Part shown: positions 28,789 to 37,528 of the stretch, piece after piece
How positions within the stretch are numbered: the stretch's first letter is position 1
Layout of the letters: every line of letters starts with the position of its first letter
Assembly: GCF_943373825.1 (NCBI RefSeq)
Contig: NZ_CALSBP010000001.1
Coordinates: forward strand, 1,302,001-1,366,000
DNA length: 64,000 nucleotides
Origin: Aquimarina spinulae
GTDB taxonomy: Bacteria > Bacteroidota > Bacteroidia > Flavobacteriales > Flavobacteriaceae
Direction of reading: 5' to 3'
Notes under the pieces: generated by a model
Databases searched by the model: none
Seen by the model: only the letters and a program-made list of their open reading frames with translations
Told to the model about the DNA's origin: nothing
Position numbers and translations under genes: made by a program

Positions 28789-28828
28789 ATCCTAATCTTA
28801 TTTGCTATCAGGTAGGCAAAATAGGATT
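28789..28828 (-). other. Hairpin between kinase 1 and the response regulator
   Basis: ATCCTA at 28789-28794 and TAGGAT at 28822-28827, with TTTGC and GCAAA inside, can form an imperfect stem in the mRNA between the two genes. It could set the ratio of kinase to regulator or be a processing site. There is no long U run, so a full terminator is doubtful. Confidence 0.35.
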
Positions 28829-28831
28829 GAT

Positions 28832-30997
28832 CTAATGATTATAGCTTACTTTATCATTAATTGATGTTAATGCCGGAACTTCTATATCTATAATAGTACC
28901 TCGATTAACTCTAGAATCTATATGAAAAGTACCTGATACTTTTTTTAATCGATTTTTTATATTCTCAAATCCAAGTCCGGTAGCTTTATTTTTTGCGTTA
29001 AAACCTATGCCATTATCTTCGAATAGTACATTTATCATATTTTCTACTAGATTTAATTGAAGCTCTACAGAAGTAGCTTTGGCATGTTTAATTGTATTCG
29101 TAATAAGTTCCTGAATAATTTTAAAAATTTCGATTTGCAACGTTTCGTCTAAAAGATCAATTTCTGTTCTTGGGTATGCTACAAAAGAAGTGCTTAGACT
29201 AGTCGTACCACCAATATTATTAAAATACTCTTCAAGGACATCACAAAAGTTGTTTTTACTAAATTTTTTAGGGATCAAGTTATGTGATAAATTACGTACC
29301 TGCTCGTAGGTGTCATCTAATTGATTATTAATTATTGATATTGTTTTTTTATTTCCATTAAGCACAGTGTTATTTAGTTGCAGCTTTATAGCAGCAAGAT
29401 TACCACCGATACTATCGTGTAGTTCTAGTGCAATACGTTTTCTTTCTTTATCCTGCCCTTTGATAGACGCTTTAATTAGTTTTAACTCTTGATCTTTAAT
29501 CAGAGAAGAAATTTTTTGCTCACTTATTTCTTCTTGTTTTTTATTTAATTCATTCTGAGTCTGAAGTTTTTGATAATACGTGAACAATAAACCAATAACC
29601 GGAATAAGAAGAATTAAAAAAGAGTACAAGATACTATTTTTAATACTTTTTTGCCTGGCTAATTTAGATTCTTGAATTTCCTGATCTTTTTTTAGTAGTG
29701 TAATCTCATTAAGTTTTTTTTCTGAAGCATTCTGAAAAGATAAAATCTTGTTGTGAGTTTCTTTTTTTTCAATCTCTTGTTGTAATTTAAGATTTTTGAT
29801 CGCTTCTTCCTGATTTTTTAAATCCAATTCTCGATTTGCATTTTCGACCTGAAGGACTTTTATTTCTTTTTCTTTTTGAAGGGTGTTAAATTTTACTTCA
29901 AGTTCATTAAGTTCTTTACTCTTTTGTAATTTACTTATTGAATCTTTGATTTTTATTTCTTTTTTAAGATATGAATAGGCATCTTTATAATTATTCTGAG
30001 TTTTAGAAACTTCTTTGAGGTTATTGTATATTGTTATTTGTTTGTCAAGAAAACCTAATTCCTCTGAAATAGATAAGGCTTCATTATAAGATTCTTTAGC
30101 TTTATTATATATTTTTTTATCTTGATAAACCAAACCGATATTAGTTAGGATATCAATAAGTGCTCTATGAAATTCTGTTTCCTTAGCTATAGGATATGCT
30201 TTATAATAATACTCAATAGCTTTATCATGATCTCCCATAAGATGATATATGGCACCTATGTTTTGTAAAATTGCAGCTTTTATTCTCGAAGCTTTTTTAT
30301 TTTTAAAAAAATCAAGAGCTTTTTTAAAGTAGGACATCGAAACTTCATAATTATCTTTAGAAGAATATGCATTGGCAAGACTATTATAAATCATAAACGT
30401 AAAATCTGGATCTTCTTTATACTCCAAACAAGCTTTTAAAAGTTTTATTGAATTATCATAATTGCCTAGTTTGATGTCCATGATTGCCAAATTATGTAAT
30501 TTTACATAGTACTGCTTTTTTGGTTTCAATTTTTTAACAATTTCTAACCCTTTTAGATGCCACTTTTTGGCCTCTTCAAATAGGCCTTTGTGCCCATATG
30601 AAAGTGCTATTATATTATATGCATATGATTTTCCTTGTATAAAGATTGAATCATTTCTTTTACCAATGATTTGTAAAGTCTTGTTTCCGTAAAATAATGC
30701 TGAATCCCCTAGATTTCGTTCATTAAAATAAACTCCTAGATTTATGTAGGCTTGTAATTTTATTTTTCTATATCTGGTTTTTTTTAAGATTTTATGACTT
30801 ACAATATAAGCTGCCCTATCTTTTTTTGTATCAAGATCTTGGAATGCTTGAGAAATTAGTTTTTTTTGGGCTGTATATGCTTTTGATTCTGAGTGAGATA
30901 AAGGTGTTGCTTTTTCTTCCTCTTGAGCATACGAGCCAATAGAGTAAAAAAATAAAAAAACCGTAAATAGTTTTAGTACAAATTTTAACATAAGCAA
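28832..30997 (-). CDS. TPR-sensor histidine kinase 1 (HisKA_3 type)
   Basis: A 721-aa kinase. It has a signal peptide, a TPR-rich periplasmic-type sensor (about residues 40-340), a coiled coil rich in Lys/Glu (about 360-450), one membrane segment (NSILYSFLILLIPVIGLLFTYY, about 450-472), a HisKA_3 dimerisation domain with His527 in ERKRIALELHDSIGG, and a HATPase domain (ELITNTIKHAKA, DNGIGF, GLGFENI). This is the NarL-type kinase that pairs with LuxR-type regulators. Its C-terminal half is almost identical to kinase 2, while the TPR half differs, so the two probably sense different signals and feed one regulator. The candidate operator lies 29 bases upstream of the start. Confidence 0.9.
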   Translation of the reverse strand: MLMLKFVLKLFTVFLFFYSIGSYAQEEEKATPLSHSESKAYTAQKKLISQAFQDLDTKKDRAAYIVSHKILKKTRYRKIKLQAYINLGVYFNERNLGDSALFYGNKTLQIIGKRNDSIFIQGKSYAYNIIALSYGHKGLFEEAKKWHLKGLEIVKKLKPKKQYYVKLHNLAIMDIKLGNYDNSIKLLKACLEYKEDPDFTFMIYNSLANAYSSKDNYEVSMSYFKKALDFFKNKKASRIKAAILQNIGAIYHLMGDHDKAIEYYYKAYPIAKETEFHRALIDILTNIGLVYQDKKIYNKAKESYNEALSISEELGFLDKQITIYNNLKEVSKTQNNYKDAYSYLKKEIKIKDSISKLQKSKELNELEVKFNTLQKEKEIKVLQVENANRELDLKNQEEAIKNLKLQQEIEKKETHNKILSFQNASEKKLNEITLLKKDQEIQESKLARQKSIKNSILYSFLILLIPVIGLLFTYYQKLQTQNELNKKQEEISEQKISSLIKDQELKLIKASIKGQDKERKRIALELHDSIGGNLAAIKLQLNNTVLNGNKKTISIINNQLDDTYEQVRNLSHNLIPKKFSKNNFCDVLEEYFNNIGGTTSLSTSFVAYPRTEIDLLDETLQIEIFKIIQELITNTIKHAKATSVELQLNLVENMINVLFEDNGIGFNAKNKATGLGFENIKNRLKKVSGTFHIDSRVNRGTIIDIEVPALTSINDKVSYNH

Positions 30998-31025
30998 ATG
31001 TATTAATTCTTGGATCCAATAACAT

Positions 31026-31040
31026 CCCTGAAAATAGGGG
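31026..31040 (-). promoter_or_regulatory. Candidate operator upstream of kinase 1
   Basis: CCCTG-AAAA-TAGGG, the same element as at 21542 and 33362 with one changed base in the right arm, lies 29 bases upstream of the kinase 1 start codon. The surrounding sequence is also similar to that at kinase 2 because of the duplication, so independent conservation is best judged against the copy at the adhesin. Confidence 0.5.
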
Positions 31041-31173
31041 TTTTATAGAATTAAATAATGCTATTGATAGATGAGATATTGCTTTCTATTGGGGTTAATT
31101 TTATTTTGATTTTTGCAAAATTTGGCTACAAATAATTCGGTTTACCATCGAGTATACCAGAATCGATTTGTGG

Positions 31174-33333
31174 TTATAATATTCCCTTATCATTAATCAG
31201 TGTGAATACCGGAACTTCTATATCTATAATAGTACCTCGATTAACTCTAGAATCTATATGAAAAGTGCCAGATACTTTTTTTAATCGGTTTTTGATACTC
31301 TCAAACCCAAGTCCGGTAGCTTTGTTTTTTGTATTAAAACCAATGCCATTATCTTCGAATAATACATTTATCATATTTTCTACTAGATTTAATTGAAGCT
31401 CTAAAGAAGTAGCTTTGGCATGTTTAATAGTATTGGTAATAAGTTCCTGGATAATTTTAAAAACTTCGATTTGCAGAGTTTCATCCAAAATATCAATTTC
31501 TGCTCTTGGGTATGCTACAAAAGAAGTGCTTAGACTAGTCGTACCACCAATATTATTAAAATACTCTTCAAGGACATCACAAAAGTTGTTTTCACTAAAT
31601 TTTTTAGGGATCAAGTTATGTGATAAATTACGTACCTGATCATAAGTATCATCTAATTGATTATTAATTGTTGATATTGTTTTTTTATCTCCGTGAAATA
31701 CAGTATTATTTAATTGCAATTTTATAGCAGCAAGATTACCACCAATACTATCGTGTAGTTCTTGTGCAATACGTTTTCTTTCTTTATCCTGCCCTTTAAT
31801 AGATGCTTTAATTAGTTTTAACTCTTGATCTTTGATTAGAGAAGAAATTTTTTGCTCACTTACCTCTTCTTGCTTTTTGTTTAATTCATTCTGAGTTTGA
31901 AGTTTTTGATAATATGTAAACAATAAGCCAATAACCGGGATAAGAAGAATCAAAAAAGAGTACAAGATGCTATTTTTAATACTTTTTTGCCTGGCTAATT
32001 TAGATTCGTGAATCTCCTGATCTTTTTTTAGTACTATAATTTCGTTACGTTTTTTTTCTGAGGCATTCTGAAAAGACAAAATCTTGTTCTGAGTTTCTTT
32101 TTTTTCAATCTCTTGTTGTAATTTAAGATTTTTGATAGCTTCTTCCTGGTTTTTTAAATCCAATTCTCGATTTGCATTTTTGACCTGAAGGACTTTTATT
32201 TCTTTTTCTTTTTGAAGGGTATTAAATTTCACTTCAAGTTCATTGATTGCTTTGCTTTTTTGTAATTTATGTATTGAGTCTTTGATTTTTATTTCTTTGT
32301 TTAAATAATTGTACGAATCTTTATACTTACCTTGTGTCAGTGAGATTTGTTTTAACATTTCATAGCTACTCATTTGTTCTTCTAATATTCCTAATTTCTC
32401 TGCTTCAGAAATCACGTTTAAAAAAAGAGCCGTTGCTTTGTCATACTCTTTTAGCTTTATAAATGAAACACCTGAATCGAATTTTGATGATAATGTGATG
32501 TAATCATATCCATTTTTTTCAGAAATAGTTATAGCTTCATTATAAAAAGATATAGCCTCATTGTGATGTCCTTGTTTTTGATAGTTAACACCAAGACTTA
32601 TTAACGTTGCGGCATAGTTATAGGTGTCTCCAGTTTTTTTAGAGAGATTTTTTGATTTTTCTAGATAGTAATTAGAAGTTTTATAATCCTTTAAATTACT
32701 ATAGATATCACCAATGTTAGAATAGGTTAGGGATGTTAATATTTCATCTTCTTTATATTCGAGACACTGTTTGAACAAACGTAGTGCAGTTTGATTATCG
32801 CCTAACATCATATAGCTAGTGGCTAGATTATGCAAATGTGAATAATAAAACTCTTTCTCATCATATTTTTGAGTGACTTCAATACCCTTAAGATGGTATT
32901 TTTTACTTTCTAGATATAAGCCTTTTATGATATAATTTGCACCAAGTAATTCATAAATTAATCCATTTGTCCTGTTTTTTATAGAATCATTAAGAATGTG
33001 ATTAAGTTTTAATGCTCGTTTAGCAAAGTAGATGGACGAATCGGTTAATGATTTTTTATAAAAATATTTGGAAAGTAATAGGTTTACTTTAACTTTAGAA
33101 TAATTAATCTTAACAGACTTAGATAGGTTTGTAGCTTTTTGATATGCTTTATTATCTTGATTGTCAGCAAGAAGTTTGTAGACTTCTTCGAGTGATTTTT
33201 TCTCTTTTTCTTCGAGCGTAATCTTCTTGTAAACAGGTGTGTAAGTCTCTTCTCTTATCTGAGATTTGAGAGTAAAAGGAAGCATTAATATACTATATGT
33301 AAATATTAGGGATAGAAATCTTAACATAAACAA
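31174..33333 (-). CDS. TPR-sensor histidine kinase 2 (HisKA_3 type)
   Basis: A 719-aa paralogue of kinase 1 with the same layout: signal peptide, TPR sensor, coiled coil, one membrane segment, HisKA_3 domain (His527 in ERKRIAQELHDSIGG, the same residue number as in kinase 1) and HATPase domain. From about residue 345 to the end it is nearly identical to kinase 1, including the DNA, but the TPR half is only distantly similar. No regulator gene follows it directly; the next gene is kinase 1. Confidence 0.9.
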   Translation of the reverse strand: MFMLRFLSLIFTYSILMLPFTLKSQIREETYTPVYKKITLEEKEKKSLEEVYKLLADNQDNKAYQKATNLSKSVKINYSKVKVNLLLSKYFYKKSLTDSSIYFAKRALKLNHILNDSIKNRTNGLIYELLGANYIIKGLYLESKKYHLKGIEVTQKYDEKEFYYSHLHNLATSYMMLGDNQTALRLFKQCLEYKEDEILTSLTYSNIGDIYSNLKDYKTSNYYLEKSKNLSKKTGDTYNYAATLISLGVNYQKQGHHNEAISFYNEAITISEKNGYDYITLSSKFDSGVSFIKLKEYDKATALFLNVISEAEKLGILEEQMSSYEMLKQISLTQGKYKDSYNYLNKEIKIKDSIHKLQKSKAINELEVKFNTLQKEKEIKVLQVKNANRELDLKNQEEAIKNLKLQQEIEKKETQNKILSFQNASEKKRNEIIVLKKDQEIHESKLARQKSIKNSILYSFLILLIPVIGLLFTYYQKLQTQNELNKKQEEVSEQKISSLIKDQELKLIKASIKGQDKERKRIAQELHDSIGGNLAAIKLQLNNTVFHGDKKTISTINNQLDDTYDQVRNLSHNLIPKKFSENNFCDVLEEYFNNIGGTTSLSTSFVAYPRAEIDILDETLQIEVFKIIQELITNTIKHAKATSLELQLNLVENMINVLFEDNGIGFNTKNKATGLGFESIKNRLKKVSGTFHIDSRVNRGTIIDIEVPVFTLINDKGIL

Positions 33334-33361
33334 ATGTATTAATTCTTCGGTATACCAATAT

Positions 33362-33376
33362 CCCTGAAAACAGGGG
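33362..33376 (-). promoter_or_regulatory. Candidate operator upstream of kinase 2
   Basis: CCCTG-AAAA-CAGGG, identical to the copy before the adhesin at 21542, lies 29 bases upstream of the kinase 2 start and 24 bases from the end of the NamZ-like gene. Confidence 0.55.
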
Positions 33377-33399
33377 TTTTTTAGAACTAAATAATGCTA

Positions 33400-34677
33400 T
33401 TAATAGATGAGATATTGCGCTCTTTTAATCTTAAATTTCTCCAGACCTTCTATCCAGGTATTTTTAATTTCTCGAAAAGAAAGACCTTGTTCAATTTGTT
33501 GTTGCAATTTTTTTGTTCCTGCGTGAATGGTGAATGATTTGGTGTTAAAAAACTTTTCTTTGATTTTGGTATGCTTATAGGCATCAATTAACCACTCTAA
33601 GTTTATAGAATCTAATGACTCACTTTTTCTTAAATCTTTTCCGTAACATACTTCTCCTCTATGTTTAGGATATTTAGAACCAAAATTTGGCTTGGGGATA
33701 TATGCATAATCATATTTTTCTATACTCAAGTCAGGAGAACCAAAAATTTGAAACTGTGTTTCGGTACCACGGCCTGCATTAATGGTAGTTCCTTCAAAAA
33801 AACCAAGACTAGGATATAAATTGATAGCTTTATCATTTGGTAAATTTGGTGATGGTCGTATTGGTAAACTATATGAAGCAGTATGAGAGTAGTTTTTAAC
33901 AGGAATAATATTGATCTCACAGGTCAAATTTTTTCCCAACCAACCTTCGCCATTGATCATTTTTGCATATTCGCCAATAGTCATACCATGAACTAATGGT
34001 ATTGGGTGTACTCCCAGAAAACTTGAGTGCTCAGGTTCTAAGGTTGGCCCATCAATATATTGTGCATTTGGATTTGGACGGTCTAAGATCAAGACAGGGA
34101 TATTGTTTTCTGCACAGGCTTGCATTACGTAATGTAATGTCGAAATATAGGTATAAAAACGAACTCCTACATCTTGGATGTCAAAAACAACAATGTCTAT
34201 ATTAGATAAAGCTTCTTTAGATGGTTTTTTGTTTTTTCCATGGAGAGAGAAAATAGGAAGCCCCGTTTTGATGTCTTTACTATCAGCAACTAATTCTCCC
34301 GCATCTGCTTTACCTCTAAAACCATGTTCTGGAGCAAATACTTTCTGAATTTTAATATTTCTAGACAATAAAGAATCAACAAGATGTACATAATTTTGAC
34401 TAGTAATACTATCTTTAAAAATAACAGAAGTTTGGTTTCCTACAATAGCTACTTTCTTATTTTCTAAAATAGGAATATAATCATCAGTAAGATTGGCTCC
34501 AACTACTATAGATTCTTGAATTTTTGTAGTATCTTGAGCAATATATGCTGCAGATATTGAGTTTTCAATTTTTACAGAAGAAGGGGGTAAAGTTGTTTTT
34601 ATTCCACTTACACAAGAAATAAAAATTATGAAAAGGAATAAAAATGTATTTTTGAATGCATTTCTAACAAAAACCAT
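33400..34677 (-). CDS. NamZ-like exo-beta-N-acetylmuramidase (DUF1343), lipoprotein
   Basis: A 425-aa protein with a lipoprotein signal (FLFLFIIFISC, Cys22), so probably anchored in the outer or inner membrane facing the periplasm. The body matches DUF1343/NamZ: VGNQTSVI, KVFAPEHGFRGKADAGE, DIQDVGVRFYTYISTLHYVMQA, LDRPNPN, GEYAKMINGEGWL and EGTTINAGRGTETQFQIFG. NamZ releases terminal MurNAc from peptidoglycan fragments and acts in cell-wall recycling. Its start codon is only 8 bases from that of the divergent gene at 34686. Confidence 0.85.
   Translation of the reverse strand: MVFVRNAFKNTFLFLFIIFISCVSGIKTTLPPSSVKIENSISAAYIAQDTTKIQESIVVGANLTDDYIPILENKKVAIVGNQTSVIFKDSITSQNYVHLVDSLLSRNIKIQKVFAPEHGFRGKADAGELVADSKDIKTGLPIFSLHGKNKKPSKEALSNIDIVVFDIQDVGVRFYTYISTLHYVMQACAENNIPVLILDRPNPNAQYIDGPTLEPEHSSFLGVHPIPLVHGMTIGEYAKMINGEGWLGKNLTCEINIIPVKNYSHTASYSLPIRPSPNLPNDKAINLYPSLGFFEGTTINAGRGTETQFQIFGSPDLSIEKYDYAYIPKPNFGSKYPKHRGEVCYGKDLRKSESLDSINLEWLIDAYKHTKIKEKFFNTKSFTIHAGTKKLQQQIEQGLSFREIKNTWIEGLEKFKIKRAQYLIY
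34647..34654 (+). promoter_or_regulatory. -7 box TATTTTTG inside the start of the NamZ-like gene
   Basis: The divergent genes leave no room between them, so the permease promoter must lie within the NamZ-like coding start. TATTTTTG fits TAnnTTTG and would give an RNA start some 25 bases before the TTG at 34686. A -33 TTG is not evident. Confidence 0.35.
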
Positions 34678-34685
34678 AGTTAAGC

Positions 34686-35927
34686 TTGAATTTCGAGTAT
34701 TTTATTGCTAAACGCCTCATCAAAGGTAAGGAACATAAAAGTAGCATTTCGACTCCAATTATAAAAATTGCAATCTTTGCTATTGCTGTTGGTATGATCA
34801 TGATGCTAATTACAGTTGCTACTGGCGTAGGACTACAACGCAAAATAAGGGAAAAAGTTGCTGCATTTAATGGGCATATATTAATTTCTAGTTTTGATAA
34901 TAACAGTAGTGTAGAATCTCTTATGCCTATATCTACCAATCAAAACTTCTATCCAGAATTTTCTGAGGTTGAAGGAATTGTTCATATGCAAGGTGTGGCA
35001 ACAAAAATGGGACTTATACGCACAGCATCTGATTTTGATGGTGTGGTGGTTAAAGGAGTGGGTAAAGGTTATAATTGGGATTCTTTTAAAGAATATCTTG
35101 TAGAAGGAAGAATACCCGATTTTACAGGAGAGCTCAATGAAGAAATTTTGTTGTCTTCACATATAGCAAATCGTTTAGGGTTTAGTATTGGAGATAAAGT
35201 AATTACATATTTTCTGAAAAAGAACACTGCTTCAAACTCAAAAACTTTTATTAGAGCTTTTGAGATTGTAGGGATTTATAATTCAGGATTTTTAGAGTTT
35301 GATGAAACCTTCCTTTTTGCAGACATCAGACATGTGATAAAAATGAATAAATGGAAACCGGATGAGGTCGGGAATTTTGAAGTTTTTATTGATGATTTTG
35401 ATCAAATCGATAAAAAAGGACAGGAAATCTATGAGAATATTCCTTCTACTTTAGATAGCCAGACAATTTCATTAAAGTATGCTACAATCTTCGAATGGTT
35501 AAAACTATTCGATCTTAATATTATTGGTATTATTGGGATTATTATTTTGGTTGCCGGTATTAATATGATTACCGCTTTATTGGTTTTGATTCTTGAGAGA
35601 ACCCCTATGATTGGGATTTTAAAAGCTTTAGGAACAAATGATTGGAGTATAAGAAAAGTGTTTCTCTATAATGCTGCATATTTGATTTTGATAGGTTTGT
35701 TTTGGGGTAACCTTATCGGTATAGGTTTACTTCTTATACAAGAGCATTATGGAGTTGTAGGGCTTAATCCAGAAACGTATTATGTAAGTACAGCTCCAGT
35801 GTATATTGATATAGGATATATTGTGTTACTCAATATAGGAACAATGTTATTATGTTTATTAATGCTGCTTATCCCTTCATATATTATAGCAAAGATATCA
35901 CCAACCAAATCCATCCGTTTTCAATAA
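34686..35927 (+). CDS. LolC/LolE-like ABC transporter permease
   Basis: A 413-aa FtsX/MacB-type permease. It has an N-terminal cytoplasmic piece (NFEYFIAKRLIKGKEHKSS), a first membrane segment (ISTPIIKIAIFAIAVGMIMMLI), a periplasmic domain of about 220 residues and three C-terminal segments (IIGIIGIIILVAGINMITALLVLIL; AAYLILIGLFWGNLIGIGLLLI; IVLLNIGTMLLCLLMLLIPS). This is the layout of lipoprotein-sorting LolC/E. The start is TTG: the residues after it match the conserved start of flavobacterial homologues as I recall them, and no ATG lies nearby. No ATPase subunit gene is adjacent. Confidence 0.8.
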   Translation: MNFEYFIAKRLIKGKEHKSSISTPIIKIAIFAIAVGMIMMLITVATGVGLQRKIREKVAAFNGHILISSFDNNSSVESLMPISTNQNFYPEFSEVEGIVHMQGVATKMGLIRTASDFDGVVVKGVGKGYNWDSFKEYLVEGRIPDFTGELNEEILLSSHIANRLGFSIGDKVITYFLKKNTASNSKTFIRAFEIVGIYNSGFLEFDETFLFADIRHVIKMNKWKPDEVGNFEVFIDDFDQIDKKGQEIYENIPSTLDSQTISLKYATIFEWLKLFDLNIIGIIGIIILVAGINMITALLVLILERTPMIGILKALGTNDWSIRKVFLYNAAYLILIGLFWGNLIGIGLLLIQEHYGVVGLNPETYYVSTAPVYIDIGYIVLLNIGTMLLCLLMLLIPSYIIAKISPTKSIRFQ

Positions 35928-35949
35928 TTTGTTATTCTCTATTTTAAAA

Positions 35950-35980
35950 TTGCCAATCGATAATCTAGGTCGTATCTTTG
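35950..35980 (+). promoter_or_regulatory. Bacteroidota promoter (TTG-N20-TATCTTTG)
   Basis: TTG at 35950-35952 and TATCTTTG at 35973-35980 match the -33 and -7 consensus with a 20-base spacer. It lies 40 bases upstream of the GTG start of the beta-synthase gene. Confidence 0.75.
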
Positions 35981-36019
35981 CCGTGTTGAAATACCCTATG
36001 GGGTTGTAAATTATAACGA

Positions 36020-37381
36020 GTGGAATACGCAAAAAACATACTAGAAACTATTGGGGATACACCATTAGTCCAATTGAATACATTGGTGAAAGATATAGAC
36101 GCTTTGGTGTTGGCTAAATATGAAACTTTTAACCCAGGGAATTCTGTAAAGGATCGAATGGCTTTAAAAATGATAGAAGATGCAGAAGCAGATGGTCGAT
36201 TACAGCCAGGAGGAACTATTATAGAAGGTACATCAGGAAATACAGGAATGGGATTAGCATTAGTAGCTATCATAAAAGGGTATAAACTGATTTGTGTAAT
36301 GGCAGATAAGCAATCTAAGGAAAAAATGGATATCCTTAGAGCAGTAGGCGCAAAGGTGATGGTTTGTCCAACTAATGTAGAACCCGATGATCCAAGGTCG
36401 TATTATTCGGTTTCTAAGAGATTAGCAGAAGAAACTCCAAATTCCTGGTATGTTAACCAGTATGACAATCCTTCGAATGCTCAAGCGCACTATGAAAGCA
36501 CAGGTCCCGAAATTTGGAAACAAACAGATGGGAAAATAACACATTTTATTGTTGGAGTAGGTACTGGAGGTACGATATCTGGTGTAGGAAAATATCTAAA
36601 AGAAAAAAATCCAAATGTTAAAATCTGGGGAATAGATACCTATGGTTCTGTTTTTAAGAAATACCATGAAACAGGGATTTTTGATGAAAACGAAATTTAT
36701 TCTTATATCACAGAAGGTATTGGGGAAGATATTTTACCAAAAAATGTAGATTTTTCGGTTATTGATGGATTTACCAAAGTGACAGATAAAGACGCTGCGG
36801 TTTATACTCAAAAACTTGCGAAAGAAGAAGGAATGTTTTTAGGTAATAGTGCTGGAGCGGCTATAAAAGGATTACTTCAATTAAACAAACATTTTACCAA
36901 AGATGATGTTGTCGTGGTTTTATTTCATGATCATGGCAGTAGATATGTAGGGAAAATGTTTAATGATGATTGGATGCGAGAAAGAGGTTTTCTTGATGAG
37001 GAAGTATATACAGCCGATGATTTAGTGAAAAATCATATAGAAAAACCATTGATTACTGTTAAGACAGAAGAACTGGTATCACATGCTATTGAGCGTATGC
37101 GTAAATTTAAAATTTCGCAAATACCAGTAGTTGATAGTGATGGATTTGTTGGTTCTGTAGATGAGAGTGCACTTTTTACTGCATTTTTAGATGATAAAAA
37201 TACTGGTAGTACACCAATTAAAGATGTTATGAAAGGTTCCTTTCCGATTGTAAACGCTAAAACTTCACTTGATGAGATATCCAAACTTATTAAAAACGGA
37301 AGTTCTGCAGTTTTAGTTGAGTTAGAAAACGGAAAACACCACATCATAACAAAGTATGATGTTATTAGTCATATAAAATAA
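36020..37381 (+). CDS. Cystathionine beta-synthase-like PLP enzyme with CBS pair
   Basis: A 453-aa fold-type II PLP enzyme. Lys44 in NPGNSVKDR is the PLP lysine, EGTSGNTGMG (69-78) binds the substrate carboxylate, and GTGGTISGVGKYL binds the phosphate. Residues about 335-453 form two CBS domains (ELVSHAIERMRKFKISQIPVVDSDGFVG; IKNGSSAVLVELENGK). The start is a GTG at 36020, since MEYAKNILETIGDTPLV is the family's first strand. It makes cystathionine from serine and homocysteine, or cysteine from O-acetylserine; the two cannot be separated by sequence alone. The CBS pair suggests nucleotide or SAM control. Confidence 0.88.
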   Translation: MEYAKNILETIGDTPLVQLNTLVKDIDALVLAKYETFNPGNSVKDRMALKMIEDAEADGRLQPGGTIIEGTSGNTGMGLALVAIIKGYKLICVMADKQSKEKMDILRAVGAKVMVCPTNVEPDDPRSYYSVSKRLAEETPNSWYVNQYDNPSNAQAHYESTGPEIWKQTDGKITHFIVGVGTGGTISGVGKYLKEKNPNVKIWGIDTYGSVFKKYHETGIFDENEIYSYITEGIGEDILPKNVDFSVIDGFTKVTDKDAAVYTQKLAKEEGMFLGNSAGAAIKGLLQLNKHFTKDDVVVVLFHDHGSRYVGKMFNDDWMRERGFLDEEVYTADDLVKNHIEKPLITVKTEELVSHAIERMRKFKISQIPVVDSDGFVGSVDESALFTAFLDDKNTGSTPIKDVMKGSFPIVNAKTSLDEISKLIKNGSSAVLVELENGKHHIITKYDVISHIK

Positions 37382-37407
37382 ATTCTTATATTTAAATAAT
37401 AATTCTC

Positions 37408-37452
37408 CCCCTCTATTAGCTTTTTTTGTAAGCTAATAAAGGGGTTGTTTTT
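37408..37452 (+). terminator. Intrinsic terminator after the beta-synthase gene
   Basis: CCCCTCTATTAGCTT (37408-37422) pairs with AAGCTAATAAAGGGG (37430-37444) with one mismatch, followed by TTGTTTTT. Confidence 0.8.
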
Positions 37453-37528
37453 GTGTTTATTTATTTTTTTTGGTTACCAGGAATACATCTACATGGACCT
37501 AAAAAGATAAGTGTAAATTGATGGTGGT

